A DNA stretch of 64,000 bases from Candidatus Alistipes faecigallinarum (GTDB lineage Bacteria; Bacteroidota; Bacteroidia; Bacteroidales; Rikenellaceae), in NCBI GenBank assembly GCA_019115605.1, contig DXDG01000018.1, forward strand, positions 1-64,000, given 5' to 3'. A model generated the notes under the pieces. The model had not been told where the DNA came from, did no database searches, and saw only the letters and a program-made list of their open reading frames with translations. The position numbers and the translations under genes were made by a program. Positions 47,194 through 56,025 of this stretch are shown here, piece by piece (position 1 is the first letter of the stretch; each line of letters begins with the position of its first letter).

Positions 47194-47898
47194 ATGAAAA
47201 GTACGCTTTTTAACATGACTGCCGTGCTCTTCGGCATCACGCTCATCTCGTCGGCCGGCGTGGGGGTTGTGAACATGATTACCGTCGAGCCGATCGCTGT
47301 GGCCAAGCAGGTCGCCACGACGGCTGCGCTTACGGAGGTTCTTCCGACCTTCGACGAGACGACGACCGAGGAGCTCACGATCGACGAGATGCCGATCGTG
47401 GTCTACACCGCGACAAAGGGCGGTGCCGTAGCCGGCTATGCCGTGCAGACGATGACCAAGCAGGGATTCAGCGGCGTGGTGCGGCTGATGGTCGGCTTCA
47501 CGCCCGACGGCGAGGTGGTGAACGTAAATGTGCTGGAGCAGGCCGAGACCCCGGGTCTCGGTACGAAGATGACCGAGGAGGGCAATCCGCTCCTGATGAG
47601 TATCAAGGGACAGCGCCTTGAGGAGAAACAGCTTGTGGACGGCCGTCTGGCCGTGCGCAAGGACGGCGGCGATGTCGATGCCCTGACGGCTGCGACCATC
47701 TCGTCGCGCGCCTATGTCGATGCCGTAAACCGGGCCTGGATGGCTTACCGGAGTGTGGCAAAGGGGGAGACTCCCACGGATGTGGCGTCGGGAGCTTCGC
47801 AGACGGCGCAGCCTGCGGCAGCCCCGGCCGATACGGAGGTAACGGAGGCTGCGGACAACAAGGAACCGGAGGTTCAGAAAGGAGGTCAGAATGAATAA
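47194..47898 (+). CDS. rnfG: Electron transport complex subunit RnfG
   Basis: A 234-residue subunit with one N-terminal membrane helix (about 8-27) and a periplasmic FMN-binding domain. The flavinylation site reads DALTAATISS (Thr168 expected), so the usual S/T-G-A-T has Ala in place of Gly. The last 40 residues are Ala/Pro/Glu-rich. Its end overlaps the rnfE start by 8 bp, a sign of coupled translation. The ApbE flavin transferase that would load the FMN is not in the window. Confidence 0.93.
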   Translation: MKSTLFNMTAVLFGITLISSAGVGVVNMITVEPIAVAKQVATTAALTEVLPTFDETTTEELTIDEMPIVVYTATKGGAVAGYAVQTMTKQGFSGVVRLMVGFTPDGEVVNVNVLEQAETPGLGTKMTEEGNPLLMSIKGQRLEEKQLVDGRLAVRKDGGDVDALTAATISSRAYVDAVNRAWMAYRSVAKGETPTDVASGASQTAQPAAAPADTEVTEAADNKEPEVQKGGQNE

Positions 47899-48475
47899 GC
47901 TGAAGATCATATTGAGCGGGATTGTCAAGAACAATCCGACCTTTGTGCTGGTATTGGGTATGTGCCCCACGCTGGGAACAACGACCTCGGCCGCAAACGG
48001 CATGGGCATGGGTCTTGCGACGACCGCCGTGCTGATCATGTCGAACCTGGTGATTTCGCTCATCAAGAACCTCATTCCGGACAAGGTGCGCATTCCGGCC
48101 TTCATCGTGGTGATCGCCTCGTTCGTAACGATCATCCAGATGCTTATGGAGGCCTTCGTTCCGGCGCTCTACGCTTCGCTGGGCGTCTTCATTCCGCTTA
48201 TCGTCGTGAACTGCATCATCCTGGGACGCGCCGAGGCCTTCGCCTCGAAGAACTCGCCCGTCGACTCGATGCTTGACGGCGTAGGTATCGGCCTGGGCTT
48301 CACCCTTTCGCTGACGGTGATCGGCGCCGTGCGCGAGATCCTGGGCAGCGGTGCCATCTTCGGCATGAGCCTCGGCATCTCGAACTACATGCCGCTGGTC
48401 TTCATCCTGGCACCGGGCGGATTCCTCACGCTGGGGTACCTGATGGTTCTGTTTAACAAATTAGTCAAGAAGTAG
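47891..48475 (+). CDS. rnfE: Electron transport complex subunit RnfE
   Basis: A 194-residue six-helix membrane subunit, paralogous to RnfA; together they form the membrane core. Typical motifs: [19 protein letters not shown] at the N-terminus and [15 protein letters not shown] with the half-helix cysteine that is thought to hold an intramembrane iron-sulfur cluster with RnfA. It overlaps rnfG by 8 bp and ends 4 bp before rnfA. Confidence 0.95.
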   Translation: MNKLKIILSGIVKNNPTFVLVLGMCPTLGTTTSAANGMGMGLATTAVLIMSNLVISLIKNLIPDKVRIPAFIVVIASFVTIIQMLMEAFVPALYASLGVFIPLIVVNCIILGRAEAFASKNSPVDSMLDGVGIGLGFTLSLTVIGAVREILGSGAIFGMSLGISNYMPLVFILAPGGFLTLGYLMVLFNKLVKK

Positions 48476-48479
48476 AGTC

Positions 48480-49058
48480 ATGGAGATATCCTATTTCGCA
48501 ATCATCATCGGCGCCATCTTCGTCAACAACGTCGTACTGGCGCAGTTCCTGGGCATCTGTCCCTTCCTGGGCGTGTCGTCGAAGGTCGAGACGTCGCTCG
48601 GCATGGGAGCCGCCGTTACGTTCGTCATGGCGCTTACGGCCGTCGTTGCCTGGCCGATTCAGACCTACATCCTCGTGCCGCTGGGCATCGAGTACATGCA
48701 GACCATCGTCTTCATTCTGGTCATTGCCGCACTGGTGCAGATGGTCGAGATCATCCTCAAGAAGGTTTCGCCGTCGCTCTACCAGGCGCTGGGTATCTTC
48801 CTGCCGCTCATCACGACGAACTGCGCCGTGCTGGGTGTGGCTATTCTGATGATCCAGAAGGAGTTCACGCTGCTGCAGAGCGTTGCCTATTCGGTCTCCA
48901 CGGCCCTGGGCTTCGCCCTTGCGCTGGTGCTCTTCGCCGGTATCCGCGAACGTCTGGAGTTTGAGGAGGTTCCCGCGGCTTTCCGCGGCGTGCCCATCGC
49001 GCTGATTACGGCGAGCATTCTCGCCCTGGCCTTCCTGGGCTTCTCGGGACTGGTATAG
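48480..49058 (+). CDS. rnfA: Electron transport complex subunit RnfA
   Basis: A 192-residue six-helix membrane subunit. [21 protein letters not shown] and [16 protein letters not shown] contain the two conserved intramembrane cysteines. It is the last gene of the operon in the Bacteroidetes order B-C-D-G-E-A, followed by a strong terminator. All six Rnf subunits are complete, so the complex should be functional as a ferredoxin:NAD+ ion pump. Confidence 0.95.
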   Translation: MEISYFAIIIGAIFVNNVVLAQFLGICPFLGVSSKVETSLGMGAAVTFVMALTAVVAWPIQTYILVPLGIEYMQTIVFILVIAALVQMVEIILKKVSPSLYQALGIFLPLITTNCAVLGVAILMIQKEFTLLQSVAYSVSTALGFALALVLFAGIRERLEFEEVPAAFRGVPIALITASILALAFLGFSGLV

Positions 49059-49079
49059 TGCGATTCCTTTATCCGAAAG

Positions 49080-49115
49080 AAAAGCCCGGAGTCTACGAAA
49101 GACTCCGGGCTTTTT
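49080..49115. terminator. rnf operon / sialidase bidirectional terminator
   Basis: A 15-bp stem AAAAGCCCGGAGTCT/AGACTCCGGGCTTTT with a short loop and a T-run, between the convergent rnfA and sialidase genes. Confidence 0.9.
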
Positions 49116-49139
49116 GTGCCCGCAGGCGACGTGCCGGGA

Positions 49140-50291
49140 TCAGCGGCCGTCGTCCGCGCCGTCCGTGAGCCACTCCATCGTCAGCCGCGTGAAGCGGATC
49201 TCGAATCCCGTGTCCCAATCTCCGACCTCGGTCAGCAGGCCGATCGAGCCGTCCGCGAGACGTGTCAGCGACGAGTAGCCGGCAGGCTCCGCCCATACGG
49301 TCTTGCGCACGGGCCAGCTCTTGCCTTCGTCGTAGCTCAACGCCACGGAGACGTTGCGCCGCTCGGCCGTGTCGGCGGGAATCGAGTGCAGCATCCGGTC
49401 GCGGCGGGCTCCCTCGCTGCGGAGCGAGTAGCGGAGCAGGTCGCCGTTGCAGGCCGGATCCGGCAGATCCTTCCATTCGCGCACCTTGCTCCAGCTGGCG
49501 CCCTTGTCGTGCGAGAGTGCGTAGCGGCGGTAGCCCTTCTCGGGATTGCGGATGCTCATGAGCCAGCTGCCGTCGGCCCGTTCGATGATCTTCGACTCGT
49601 CGCCCGAGTGCGAGGCTTCGGCCGGCAGCAGGCGCCAGGTATGCCCGCCGTCATCCGAACGGCAGACGTAGTTGCGCAGCGGCGGCCACTGGTCGCCTGT
49701 GCGGTGTGCCGCCACGACGAAGAGCAGCCCGCCGTCGGCAAGTTGCAGGGCACGTCCCGAGGCGGCGAAGAGCCCCGAGAGGGAATCCACCGCGGGTGCC
49801 GGACACTCCGGGCCGTAGATTTGTGGCGTGATGCGCGTCGGGGCGCTCCACGTCAGTCCGTCGTCGCTGCTGCGTGCCACCTCGATGTCGAGGGGGTGCT
49901 CGGCCGTCGAGGCCCTCAGTCCGCAGCCGGAGGCGAAGATGCAGACCACCTCTCCCGTGGTGCGGTCCACCACTACGGCGGCGTCGCCGTATCCGGTCTC
50001 TTCGGTGTGGCGTGCGATGGTGATCGGCTCGCTCCAGGTAGCCCCGTTGTCCGTGCTGCGGCGCAGCACGAGGTCGATGGCGTTCGGCAGGTCGCCCTGC
50101 GATTCGATTCTCCGGTCGGCCACGGCGAGCAGGGTCCCTTGCGTGGTTGTTACGAGTGCCGGGATGCGGTAGTATTTCGATCCGTATTCTCCGGGTCGGA
50201 AGAGCGTCGTGTGCTGCGGCGGTTCGGGAGGTGTTGCACAGCCGGCGGCGCATGCGGCGAGCGTCAGAAGGAGGAGGACGTTTTTCATCAT
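49140..50291 (-). CDS. Exo-alpha-sialidase lipoprotein (GH33-type)
   Basis: A 383-residue sialidase that removes terminal sialic acids from host glycans. The signal peptide ends in CAAGC, with lipid Cys at 18, so it is likely anchored in the outer membrane. The Arg-containing YRIP motif is at 41-44. Five Asp boxes are visible: STDNGATW, SSDDGLTW, SDDGGHTW, SHDKGASW and SYDEGKSW, giving the six-blade propeller. The ATG at 50291 is the lipoprotein start; the frame upstream crosses hpt. No other sialic-acid gene is next to it. Confidence 0.92.
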   Translation of the reverse strand: MMKNVLLLLTLAACAAGCATPPEPPQHTTLFRPGEYGSKYYRIPALVTTTQGTLLAVADRRIESQGDLPNAIDLVLRRSTDNGATWSEPITIARHTEETGYGDAAVVVDRTTGEVVCIFASGCGLRASTAEHPLDIEVARSSDDGLTWSAPTRITPQIYGPECPAPAVDSLSGLFAASGRALQLADGGLLFVVAAHRTGDQWPPLRNYVCRSDDGGHTWRLLPAEASHSGDESKIIERADGSWLMSIRNPEKGYRRYALSHDKGASWSKVREWKDLPDPACNGDLLRYSLRSEGARRDRMLHSIPADTAERRNVSVALSYDEGKSWPVRKTVWAEPAGYSSLTRLADGSIGLLTEVGDWDTGFEIRFTRLTMEWLTDGADDGR

Positions 50292-50339
50292 TTTACGATT
50301 ATTTTGTCTGAAACGTTGGTATAGTTGCCCGAGAATCGT

Positions 50340-50355
50340 TACTTTTGCAAAAATA
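50340..50355. promoter_or_regulatory. Head-to-head -7 elements of hpt and sialidase
   Basis: 50340-50347 reads TACTTTTG on the plus strand (toward hpt), and 50348-50355 reads TATTTTTG on the minus strand (toward the sialidase). Both match TAnnTTTG and their TTTG ends touch, so only one polymerase can occupy the site at a time. Confidence 0.65.
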
Positions 50356-50375
50356 ATCACAAATCCCGAATCACG

Positions 50376-50918
50376 ATGAAGGATATCATAAAACTTCACG
50401 ACAGGAAGTTCAAGATCATGATTCCTGCCGAGAAAATCGATGAAGCGGTGGCTGCCGTCGCAAAGCGTATCAACGCGGATTACGCCGACAAGCCGACGCC
50501 GCTGTTTGTCGGCGTGTTGAACGGATCGTTCATGTTCATGAGCGACCTGATCAAGAAGATCGATTTCAACAACGAACTCTCGTTCGTGAAACTGGCCTCC
50601 TACGAGGGAACCTCCTCGACGGGCGAGGTCCGGAGCCTGATCGGTCTGAACGGTTCGATCGAGGGGCGCCATGTGATCGTCGTCGAGGATATCGTCGATA
50701 CGGGAGAGTCCATCGAGCACATGATGAATGATCTCCAGGCCCGCCATCCGGCGAGTGTCGAGGTCTGCACGCTCTTCTTCAAGCCGGCCTCCTACCGCAA
50801 GCAGATTCCGATCAAGTACCGGGCCATGGAGATCGGCAACGAGTTCATCGTGGGCTACGGCCTCGATTACGACCAGCTGGGCCGCAGCCTGAAGGATATC
50901 TACGTCGTAACGGAGTAG
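50376..50918 (+). CDS. hpt: Hypoxanthine phosphoribosyltransferase
   Basis: A 180-residue purine salvage enzyme making IMP or GMP from hypoxanthine or guanine and PRPP. The PRPP motif is VIVVEDIVDTGESIEHM (about 105-121), with VGVLNGSFMFMSDL earlier and VGYGLDYDQLGRSLKDIYV at the end. The ATG at 50376 follows a good -7 element by 28 bp. It is the first gene of hpt-queE-ftsB-like, with a 2-bp gap to queE. Confidence 0.96.
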   Translation: MKDIIKLHDRKFKIMIPAEKIDEAVAAVAKRINADYADKPTPLFVGVLNGSFMFMSDLIKKIDFNNELSFVKLASYEGTSSTGEVRSLIGLNGSIEGRHVIVVEDIVDTGESIEHMMNDLQARHPASVEVCTLFFKPASYRKQIPIKYRAMEIGNEFIVGYGLDYDQLGRSLKDIYVVTE

Positions 50919-50920
50919 CG

Positions 50921-51556
50921 ATGGCCCTGACTGCTGACTTAACGCTGCTCGACGGGGGGCGTCTGCTGCCTCTGGTCGAGGATTTCTATACGATCCAGGG
51001 CGAGGGTTACCACACGGGCAAGGCGGCCTATTTCATCCGCCTGGGCGGCTGCGACGTGGGTTGCAGCTGGTGCGACGCCAAGTATACCTGGAACCCGAAG
51101 CTCTATCCTCCGACCGAGGTGGAGACCGTTATTGCGCGGGCCGTGGCCTGTGCGGCGCAGTCGATCGTCATTACGGGCGGCGAGCCGCTGATCTATCCGC
51201 TCGATATCCTTACGCGGACATTGCGGGCGCGGGGCCTCGAAATCTTCCTCGAAACCTCGGGATCGCACCCCTTCAGCGGGGTTTTCGACTGGGTGTGCCT
51301 CTCGCCGAAGCGCAGGCAGCCGCCTTTGGAGGAGGCCTACGGACGTGCCGACGAGCTGAAGGTGATCGTCGAGTCGGAGGCCGACTTCGCCTGGGCCGAG
51401 GAGCATGCCGCGCGTGTCGGACGCCGCTGCCGCCTCTACCTGCAGCCCGAGTGGAGCGTTTCGGAGCAGGTGATGCCGCTGATCGTGGAGTATGTCAAGG
51501 CACACCCGCAATGGAACATCTCCATCCAGACGCACAAGTACATGCATATCCCTTAA
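50921..51556 (+). CDS. queE: 7-carboxy-7-deazaguanine synthase QueE
   Basis: A 211-residue radical SAM enzyme of queuosine (7-deazaguanine) biosynthesis. The cluster motif CDVGCSWCDAK gives C44, C48 and C51 (C-x3-C-x2-C), FYTIQGEGYHTGKAAYF is the family N-terminal block and ITGGEPLIYP follows. It starts 2 bp after hpt. No other queuosine gene lies in the window. Confidence 0.94.
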   Translation: MALTADLTLLDGGRLLPLVEDFYTIQGEGYHTGKAAYFIRLGGCDVGCSWCDAKYTWNPKLYPPTEVETVIARAVACAAQSIVITGGEPLIYPLDILTRTLRARGLEIFLETSGSHPFSGVFDWVCLSPKRRQPPLEEAYGRADELKVIVESEADFAWAEEHAARVGRRCRLYLQPEWSVSEQVMPLIVEYVKAHPQWNISIQTHKYMHIP

Positions 51557-51569
51557 TCTCCTTATCGCG

Positions 51570-51845
51570 ATGCACATCCATCTGGGCCGCCGCTTCTGGA
51601 TCGCCGCCACGGCGGTCATCGTCGTCTTCACGCTTTTCGTGGTGGCGCGCAACGCCCTGCATGCCGTGAAGATCAAGGGCCAGATCAACCGGCTGACGCG
51701 CGAGGAACTGCTCTATCGCGAGCAGATCGAGCGCGACAGCACGCTGCTCGAACAGCTGCATTACGACGACTATCTGGAGGAGTATGCCCGCGAGCATTAC
51801 CACATGCAGCGACGCGACGAACACGTCTATATCGTCGAGGAGTAG
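51570..51845 (+). CDS. FtsB/DivIC-like septum formation protein
   Basis: A 91-residue bitopic protein: a short cytoplasmic start, one membrane helix (about 9-27), then a coiled coil (VKIKGQINRLTREELLYREQIERD) and the DYLEEYAREHYHMQRRDE end typical of FtsB/DivIC division proteins. These link FtsQ and FtsL at the septum. It lies 13 bp after queE and before a terminator. Assigning FtsB versus DivIC is not possible from sequence alone. Confidence 0.83.
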   Translation: MHIHLGRRFWIAATAVIVVFTLFVVARNALHAVKIKGQINRLTREELLYREQIERDSTLLEQLHYDDYLEEYAREHYHMQRRDEHVYIVEE

Positions 51846-51868
51846 GGTAGTGTACGCAGCCAAATATC

Positions 51869-51898
51869 AGCGGCGGACCGGTATTCCGGTCCGCCGCT
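51869..51898. terminator. Bidirectional hairpin terminator
   Basis: A perfect 13-bp stem AGCGGCGGACCGG/CCGGTCCGCCGCT with a 4-base loop, followed by ctgtttt on the plus strand. Confidence 0.85.
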
Positions 51899-51919
51899 CT
51901 GTTTTGACGCCTGCCTTCT

Positions 51920-52981
51920 TCAGGACTCCTCTCCGAGGTCGATCTTTGCCAGATAGAAGCGATAGAGTTCGTCGAAGATGGCGGCATAAAGGATCCGGCC
52001 TTCGTCGATGCACATTTTGCAGATGTTGCGGTCGGTCGTGATCTGCTCCAGCGGACGACCCTTCCAGTCGAATACGCAGACCTTGTGGTACTGCAGCGGA
52101 CGCTCTCCGCTCTCGATCAGTTGCTGGAGGTTGTGTACGCCGTCATAGGCCGTGTAAATCTTCCGGTCGGTGGCGTAGAGGTCGGAAAATCCCACGAGTT
52201 CCTTTCTGCTGTCGAGATCCGGACGTGCGAACCGGCCTACGGCGATCTGTTCGATCCCGTTTTTCACGGAGTAGGTTTCGAGCAGGGCGCCAAAGATCGT
52301 GGCGATGGCAAACCGCTTTCTGTCGGGCGAGACGGTGTAGTAGGCCTCGTTGTAGACCTTGAACCTGAGGTCGGGATCTTCGATCGGGAAGTTGTCCGCC
52401 GTGGCAAGCTGCCGTCCCTGATCGTCATAGAGGACAAAGCGGTTGATCACCTCCGTTCCCGCATACTGCGGAGCCTTGTTGTTGATGACCAGCTCCTTCC
52501 CGTGCAGCGGTATTGCGGCACGTCCGGCGGCTCCGGCGAGTTCGTAGGGCTGCGATTCAATGACGGCGGGACCCTGCGCCAGCAGGGAGTCGATCTGCAT
52601 CGAGAGCCTCTTCCGGCTCTGGAAGTCGTAGACGCGAAGAGTTCCGGTCTGTGGATCCAGCGTAACGCAGTCCGTATGGAGGATCTCGTTGGCGGCACGT
52701 CCCAGCCGGACAGCCGAGCCGCGCAGCTCGCCGCTCTGCTTGTCGTAGATGTGGACCATCTGATTGTCGAGGTATCCCACGACAACCAGATAGGGCCCGT
52801 ATACATCCATGTCCCGGACCAGCGCAATGGGGAGTTCTCCCGTGATCGGTTCGAAAGTGGCGGTTCGTTCCTTTTTGAATTCGGGTTGGGCATACTCCTC
52901 CTCCGGGGAGGAGCCGCATCCTGCAATTCCTGTCGCAAGGAGGGCCAGGAGCCCTGCCTGCAAGAGTTGTTTGGGGTTCAT
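51920..52981 (-). CDS. BF3164-like beta-propeller lipoprotein
   Basis: A 353-residue lipoprotein; the signal peptide ends in GIAGC with lipid Cys at 22. The body shows repeated beta-propeller-type strands (MDVYGPYLVVVGYLDNQMVHIYD, FVLYDDQGRQLATADNFP, KVCVFDWKGRPLEQITTD) like the TolB-like six-blade family named after BF3164, found in Bacteroides surface lipoproteins. Function unknown. It follows thiL by 23 bp on the same strand. Confidence 0.75.
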   Translation of the reverse strand: MNPKQLLQAGLLALLATGIAGCGSSPEEEYAQPEFKKERTATFEPITGELPIALVRDMDVYGPYLVVVGYLDNQMVHIYDKQSGELRGSAVRLGRAANEILHTDCVTLDPQTGTLRVYDFQSRKRLSMQIDSLLAQGPAVIESQPYELAGAAGRAAIPLHGKELVINNKAPQYAGTEVINRFVLYDDQGRQLATADNFPIEDPDLRFKVYNEAYYTVSPDRKRFAIATIFGALLETYSVKNGIEQIAVGRFARPDLDSRKELVGFSDLYATDRKIYTAYDGVHNLQQLIESGERPLQYHKVCVFDWKGRPLEQITTDRNICKMCIDEGRILYAAIFDELYRFYLAKIDLGEES

Positions 52982-53004
52982 GGGGAGTGGAAAGGTGTTT
53001 GTGG

Positions 53005-53943
53005 TCAGAAGTGTTCGAATCCGTGCCAGTCGAGTGCTTCGGGAGCACCGTTGCGAAGCCAGACAAGTCCATGCGCGGCCGTGATGCGTCCCACGGGATA
53101 AAGCGGCTCGCCGAACCGTTCCCGATATGCTGCCGCAAGCGCTTCGGCCCGGGTCCCGTCCGCCGTCAGCACCAGCTTGTAGTCCTCGCCTCCGCAGGCG
53201 GCCGTTTGCAGGTCGGCCCCCTCGGCTACGGGAATCCGCATGAGCTCCACCCGGGCGCCTACCTCCGAACGGTCGAGGATGTGGCGGAGGTCCGAGGCCA
53301 GCCCGTCCGAGAGATCCATCATGGCGCGTACCTCGCGGCGTGCGCCCAGCCATTGCCCCTCTTCGACCTGCGGCGTGGGGTTGCGGTGCTGCGCGGCCAG
53401 GGGCGTGTCGTATTGTCCGGCGAGAATATCCCGCAGTCCGGCCCCCGAGGCTCCCAGTTCTCCTGCGACGAAAATTACGTCGCCCGGACGGGCATCGCTG
53501 CGCCGCTTGACGTGTGCCTCGTCGGCACGGCCGAGGGCCGTAACGTTGATGGTGATACCCGCCGATGAGCGGGTCGTGTCGCCGCCGATCAGGGCGACGC
53601 CGTACCGTTCGGAAAGTTCGTGATAACCCTCCATGAACTCCTGCGCCCACGCCTCGCTCACCCCTTCGGGCAGCGCCAGCGAAAGAAGCGTGGCTACGGG
53701 GCGCCCGCCCATGGCCGCCACATCGCTCAGATTGACGGCCAGCGCCTTGCGCCCCAGCTCGCGCGCCGACGTCGCCTCGCGCAGGAAGTGTACCCCCTCG
53801 GTCAGCAGGTCGGCCGTGAAGAGCAGCGCCGTTCCGTCGCCGAGCGGCAGGATGGCGCAGTCGTCGCCGATCCCCTCGAAGCCGTTTGCGGGAAGTGCGG
53901 CAAAGCGCCGTACGATGGAGTCGATGAATCCGAATTCGGTCAT
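53005..53943 (-). CDS. thiL: Thiamine-monophosphate kinase
   Basis: A 312-residue kinase that makes thiamine diphosphate, the cofactor of the pyruvate oxidoreductase in this window. Metal and nucleotide motifs: GIGDDCAILPLG, VNLSDVAAMGGRP, ALIGGDTTRS, and MDLSDGLASDLRHI. The ATG at 53943 (MTEFGFIDSIVRR) is 18 bp from a consensus -7 element, so the leader is short. The lipoprotein gene downstream is probably cotranscribed. No other thiamine gene is nearby. Confidence 0.92.
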   Translation of the reverse strand: MTEFGFIDSIVRRFAALPANGFEGIGDDCAILPLGDGTALLFTADLLTEGVHFLREATSARELGRKALAVNLSDVAAMGGRPVATLLSLALPEGVSEAWAQEFMEGYHELSERYGVALIGGDTTRSSAGITINVTALGRADEAHVKRRSDARPGDVIFVAGELGASGAGLRDILAGQYDTPLAAQHRNPTPQVEEGQWLGARREVRAMMDLSDGLASDLRHILDRSEVGARVELMRIPVAEGADLQTAACGGEDYKLVLTADGTRAEALAAAYRERFGEPLYPVGRITAAHGLVWLRNGAPEALDWHGFEHF

Positions 53944-53961
53944 AGTCGGGATGCTGTCTGA

Positions 53962-53969
53962 CAAAGATA
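53962..53969 (-). promoter_or_regulatory. thiL -7 element
   Basis: Reads TATCTTTG on the minus strand, 18 bp before the thiL ATG. The divergent aroQ element lies 22 bp away. Confidence 0.7.
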
Positions 53970-53991
53970 TCGAAATTTCCGGGAATTTGCG

Positions 53992-53999
53992 TATCTTTG
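53992..53999 (+). promoter_or_regulatory. aroQ -7 element
   Basis: TATCTTTG on the plus strand, 56 bp before the aroQ ATG. Confidence 0.7.
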
Positions 54000-54055
54000 T
54001 CGGGCGAAAAGGCGGCCCCAGGGCTTCCGAAACGCACCAAGCAAATGATGCGGAT

Positions 54056-54481
54056 ATGAAAATCTTGATTCTCAACGGTCCGAATCTCAATCTTCAGGGG
54101 CGACGCGATCCCGAGGTTTACGGTACGGATACCTTCGACGCCTGCATGGAACGGCTCCGCGCAGCCTATCCGGCGGATGAATTTACCTATTTCCAGTCGA
54201 ATCTCGAGGGTGAGCTGATCGACGCCCTGCAGCGGGCCGAAGGCCGCTGCGACGGCGTGGTGCTCAATGCCGGCGGCTATACGCACACGTCGGTTGCGCT
54301 GCGCGATGCCGTGGCTTCGGTGTCGGTGCCGGTTGTCGAGGTGCATATCTCTTCGATCCTGGCGCGGGAGGAGTTTCGCCATGTTTCGCTGCTGGCGGCC
54401 GTTGCCGTCGGGTCGATCATGGGCTTCGGTCTGGATTCCTACCGTCTGGGCGTCGAGGCCCTGCATCTGAAGGTCCGCTGA
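54056..54481 (+). CDS. aroQ: 3-dehydroquinate dehydratase, type II
   Basis: A 141-residue type II dehydroquinase, the third step of the shikimate pathway. All family motifs are present: LNGPNLNLQGRRDPEVYG, QSNLEGELIDALQRA, LNAGGYTHTSVALRDA and VEVHISSILAREEFRH, including the catalytic Tyr, His and Arg positions. The ATG at 54056 begins exactly at the first strand. It adds to aroA and aroC at the other end of the window; pyk follows 62 bp later. Confidence 0.96.
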   Translation: MKILILNGPNLNLQGRRDPEVYGTDTFDACMERLRAAYPADEFTYFQSNLEGELIDALQRAEGRCDGVVLNAGGYTHTSVALRDAVASVSVPVVEVHISSILAREEFRHVSLLAAVAVGSIMGFGLDSYRLGVEALHLKVR

Positions 54482-54543
54482 CCGCGCCGTCCGGCCGTCG
54501 GACGGAAAAGCATGTAGTTCGGAAATAATCAGCAAGAAAAGGT

Positions 54544-56016
54544 ATGTATAGAATGAAGAAGACGAAGATCGTGGCCACGATGTCCGATTTTCGTTGTACG
54601 GAGGAGTTTGTGAAGCAGTTGTTCGATGCCGGCATGGATGTCGTGCGCATCAATTCGGCCCATGTGAGCGAGGAGAGTGCCACGCGCATCGTGGAGACCG
54701 TGCACCGGGTCAATCCGGCCATTCCGATCATGATCGATACGAAGGGCCCGGAGATCCGTGTTACGACGATCGCCGACGAATACGGCAACAGCATCCATTA
54801 CCGTGCGGGAGACCGGATCGTCGTGCGCGGTTCGGAGGGTTCGGACCGGACGACGCGCAAGGTGGTCTACATGAACGTGCCGACCATCGTCCGCGACATT
54901 CCCGTGGGTGCGCGGATGCTCATCGCCGACGGCGAGCTGGAACTTCGTGTCGTAGGCAAGAACGACGAGGAGCTCGAATGCGAGTTCCTGGTGGGCGGCG
55001 CCATGCGCTCGCGCAAGAGTGTCAATGTCCCGGGCGTCTCGGTGGCCCTTCCGTCGGTTACGGAGAAGGACCGCCGCTTCATCGAGTGGGCCGTGCGCAA
55101 CGACGTCGATTTCATCGCCCACTCCTTTGTCCGCTCGGCCCGCGACATCCAGGCCGTGCAGGAGATTCTGGATGCCCACGGCAGTCCGATCAAGATCATC
55201 TCGAAGATCGAGAACCAGGAGGGTCTGGACCATATCGACGAGATCATCGAGGCGTCGTACGGCATCATGGTTGCCCGCGGCGACCTGGGTGTGGAGCTTC
55301 CCGCCGAGGTGATTCCCAACACGCAGCGGCGCATCGTCGAGAAGTGCATCTGCGCCAAGCGCCCGGTGATCATCGCCACGCAGATGCTCTATTCGATGGT
55401 CAAGTCGCCGCGTCCGACGCGTGCCGAGGTGAGTGACGTGGCCAGCGCCATCTACGAGCGTGTGGACGCCGTGATGTTGAGCGACGAGACGGCCATGGGC
55501 GACTATCCGGTGCAGGCCGTCGAGACGATGGCCCGCATTGCGCGCGAGATCGAGCGCGACGAGACGCACTTCAAGCCGATGATCGACATGGACATGGTTT
55601 CGGTGAACCACGAGATCACGGCGCAGCTGGCCCGTTCGGCCGTGCGTGCCTCGACGAACCTTCCCGTAAAGTTCGTGGTTCTCGATACGAAGACGGGCCG
55701 TACGGGCCGTTACCTGGCCGCCTTCCGCGGCCGCAAGACCGTGATGGCTGTCTGCTACCAGCTCCATGCGCAGCGTATCCTGGCCCTGTCGTACGGCGTT
55801 GTCCCGATTCTCCGCAACCAGAAGTTGAGCGACAAGTACCACTTCCTGATCGACGCGCTGGAGTTCCTGGACCAGTACCGCAAACTCAATGACGACGATC
55901 TGCTGGCTATCGTGGGCGGCAGCTTCGGTCCCGACGGCGGGGCTTCGTATATCGAGTTTGCGAACGTGCGCAGCATCCGGCAGCGCAACGCGGAGATCGA
56001 GGCCCAGAACCAATAA
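54544..56016 (+). CDS. pyk: Pyruvate kinase
   Basis: A 490-residue pyruvate kinase making ATP and pyruvate from PEP. Visible: the barrel start KTKIVATM, the substrate block MIDTKGPEIRV, the catalytic Lys region IIKIISKIENQEGLDHIDEI-type sequence and VARGDLGVELPAEVIPNTQ, then the C-terminal allosteric domain. The usual RLNFSHG motif reads RINSAHV here, a variant I believe is shared by related Bacteroidetes enzymes. The flippase gene starts 9 bp after its stop. Confidence 0.94.
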   Translation: MYRMKKTKIVATMSDFRCTEEFVKQLFDAGMDVVRINSAHVSEESATRIVETVHRVNPAIPIMIDTKGPEIRVTTIADEYGNSIHYRAGDRIVVRGSEGSDRTTRKVVYMNVPTIVRDIPVGARMLIADGELELRVVGKNDEELECEFLVGGAMRSRKSVNVPGVSVALPSVTEKDRRFIEWAVRNDVDFIAHSFVRSARDIQAVQEILDAHGSPIKIISKIENQEGLDHIDEIIEASYGIMVARGDLGVELPAEVIPNTQRRIVEKCICAKRPVIIATQMLYSMVKSPRPTRAEVSDVASAIYERVDAVMLSDETAMGDYPVQAVETMARIAREIERDETHFKPMIDMDMVSVNHEITAQLARSAVRASTNLPVKFVVLDTKTGRTGRYLAAFRGRKTVMAVCYQLHAQRILALSYGVVPILRNQKLSDKYHFLIDALEFLDQYRKLNDDDLLAIVGGSFGPDGGASYIEFANVRSIRQRNAEIEAQNQ

Positions 56017-56025
56017 CCGACGGCG

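Noticed and set aside
54487..54505. Hairpin CCGTCCG/CGGACGG after aroQ as a terminator
   Set aside because: Only 7 bp of stem and no T-run; aroQ and pyk may be cotranscribed.
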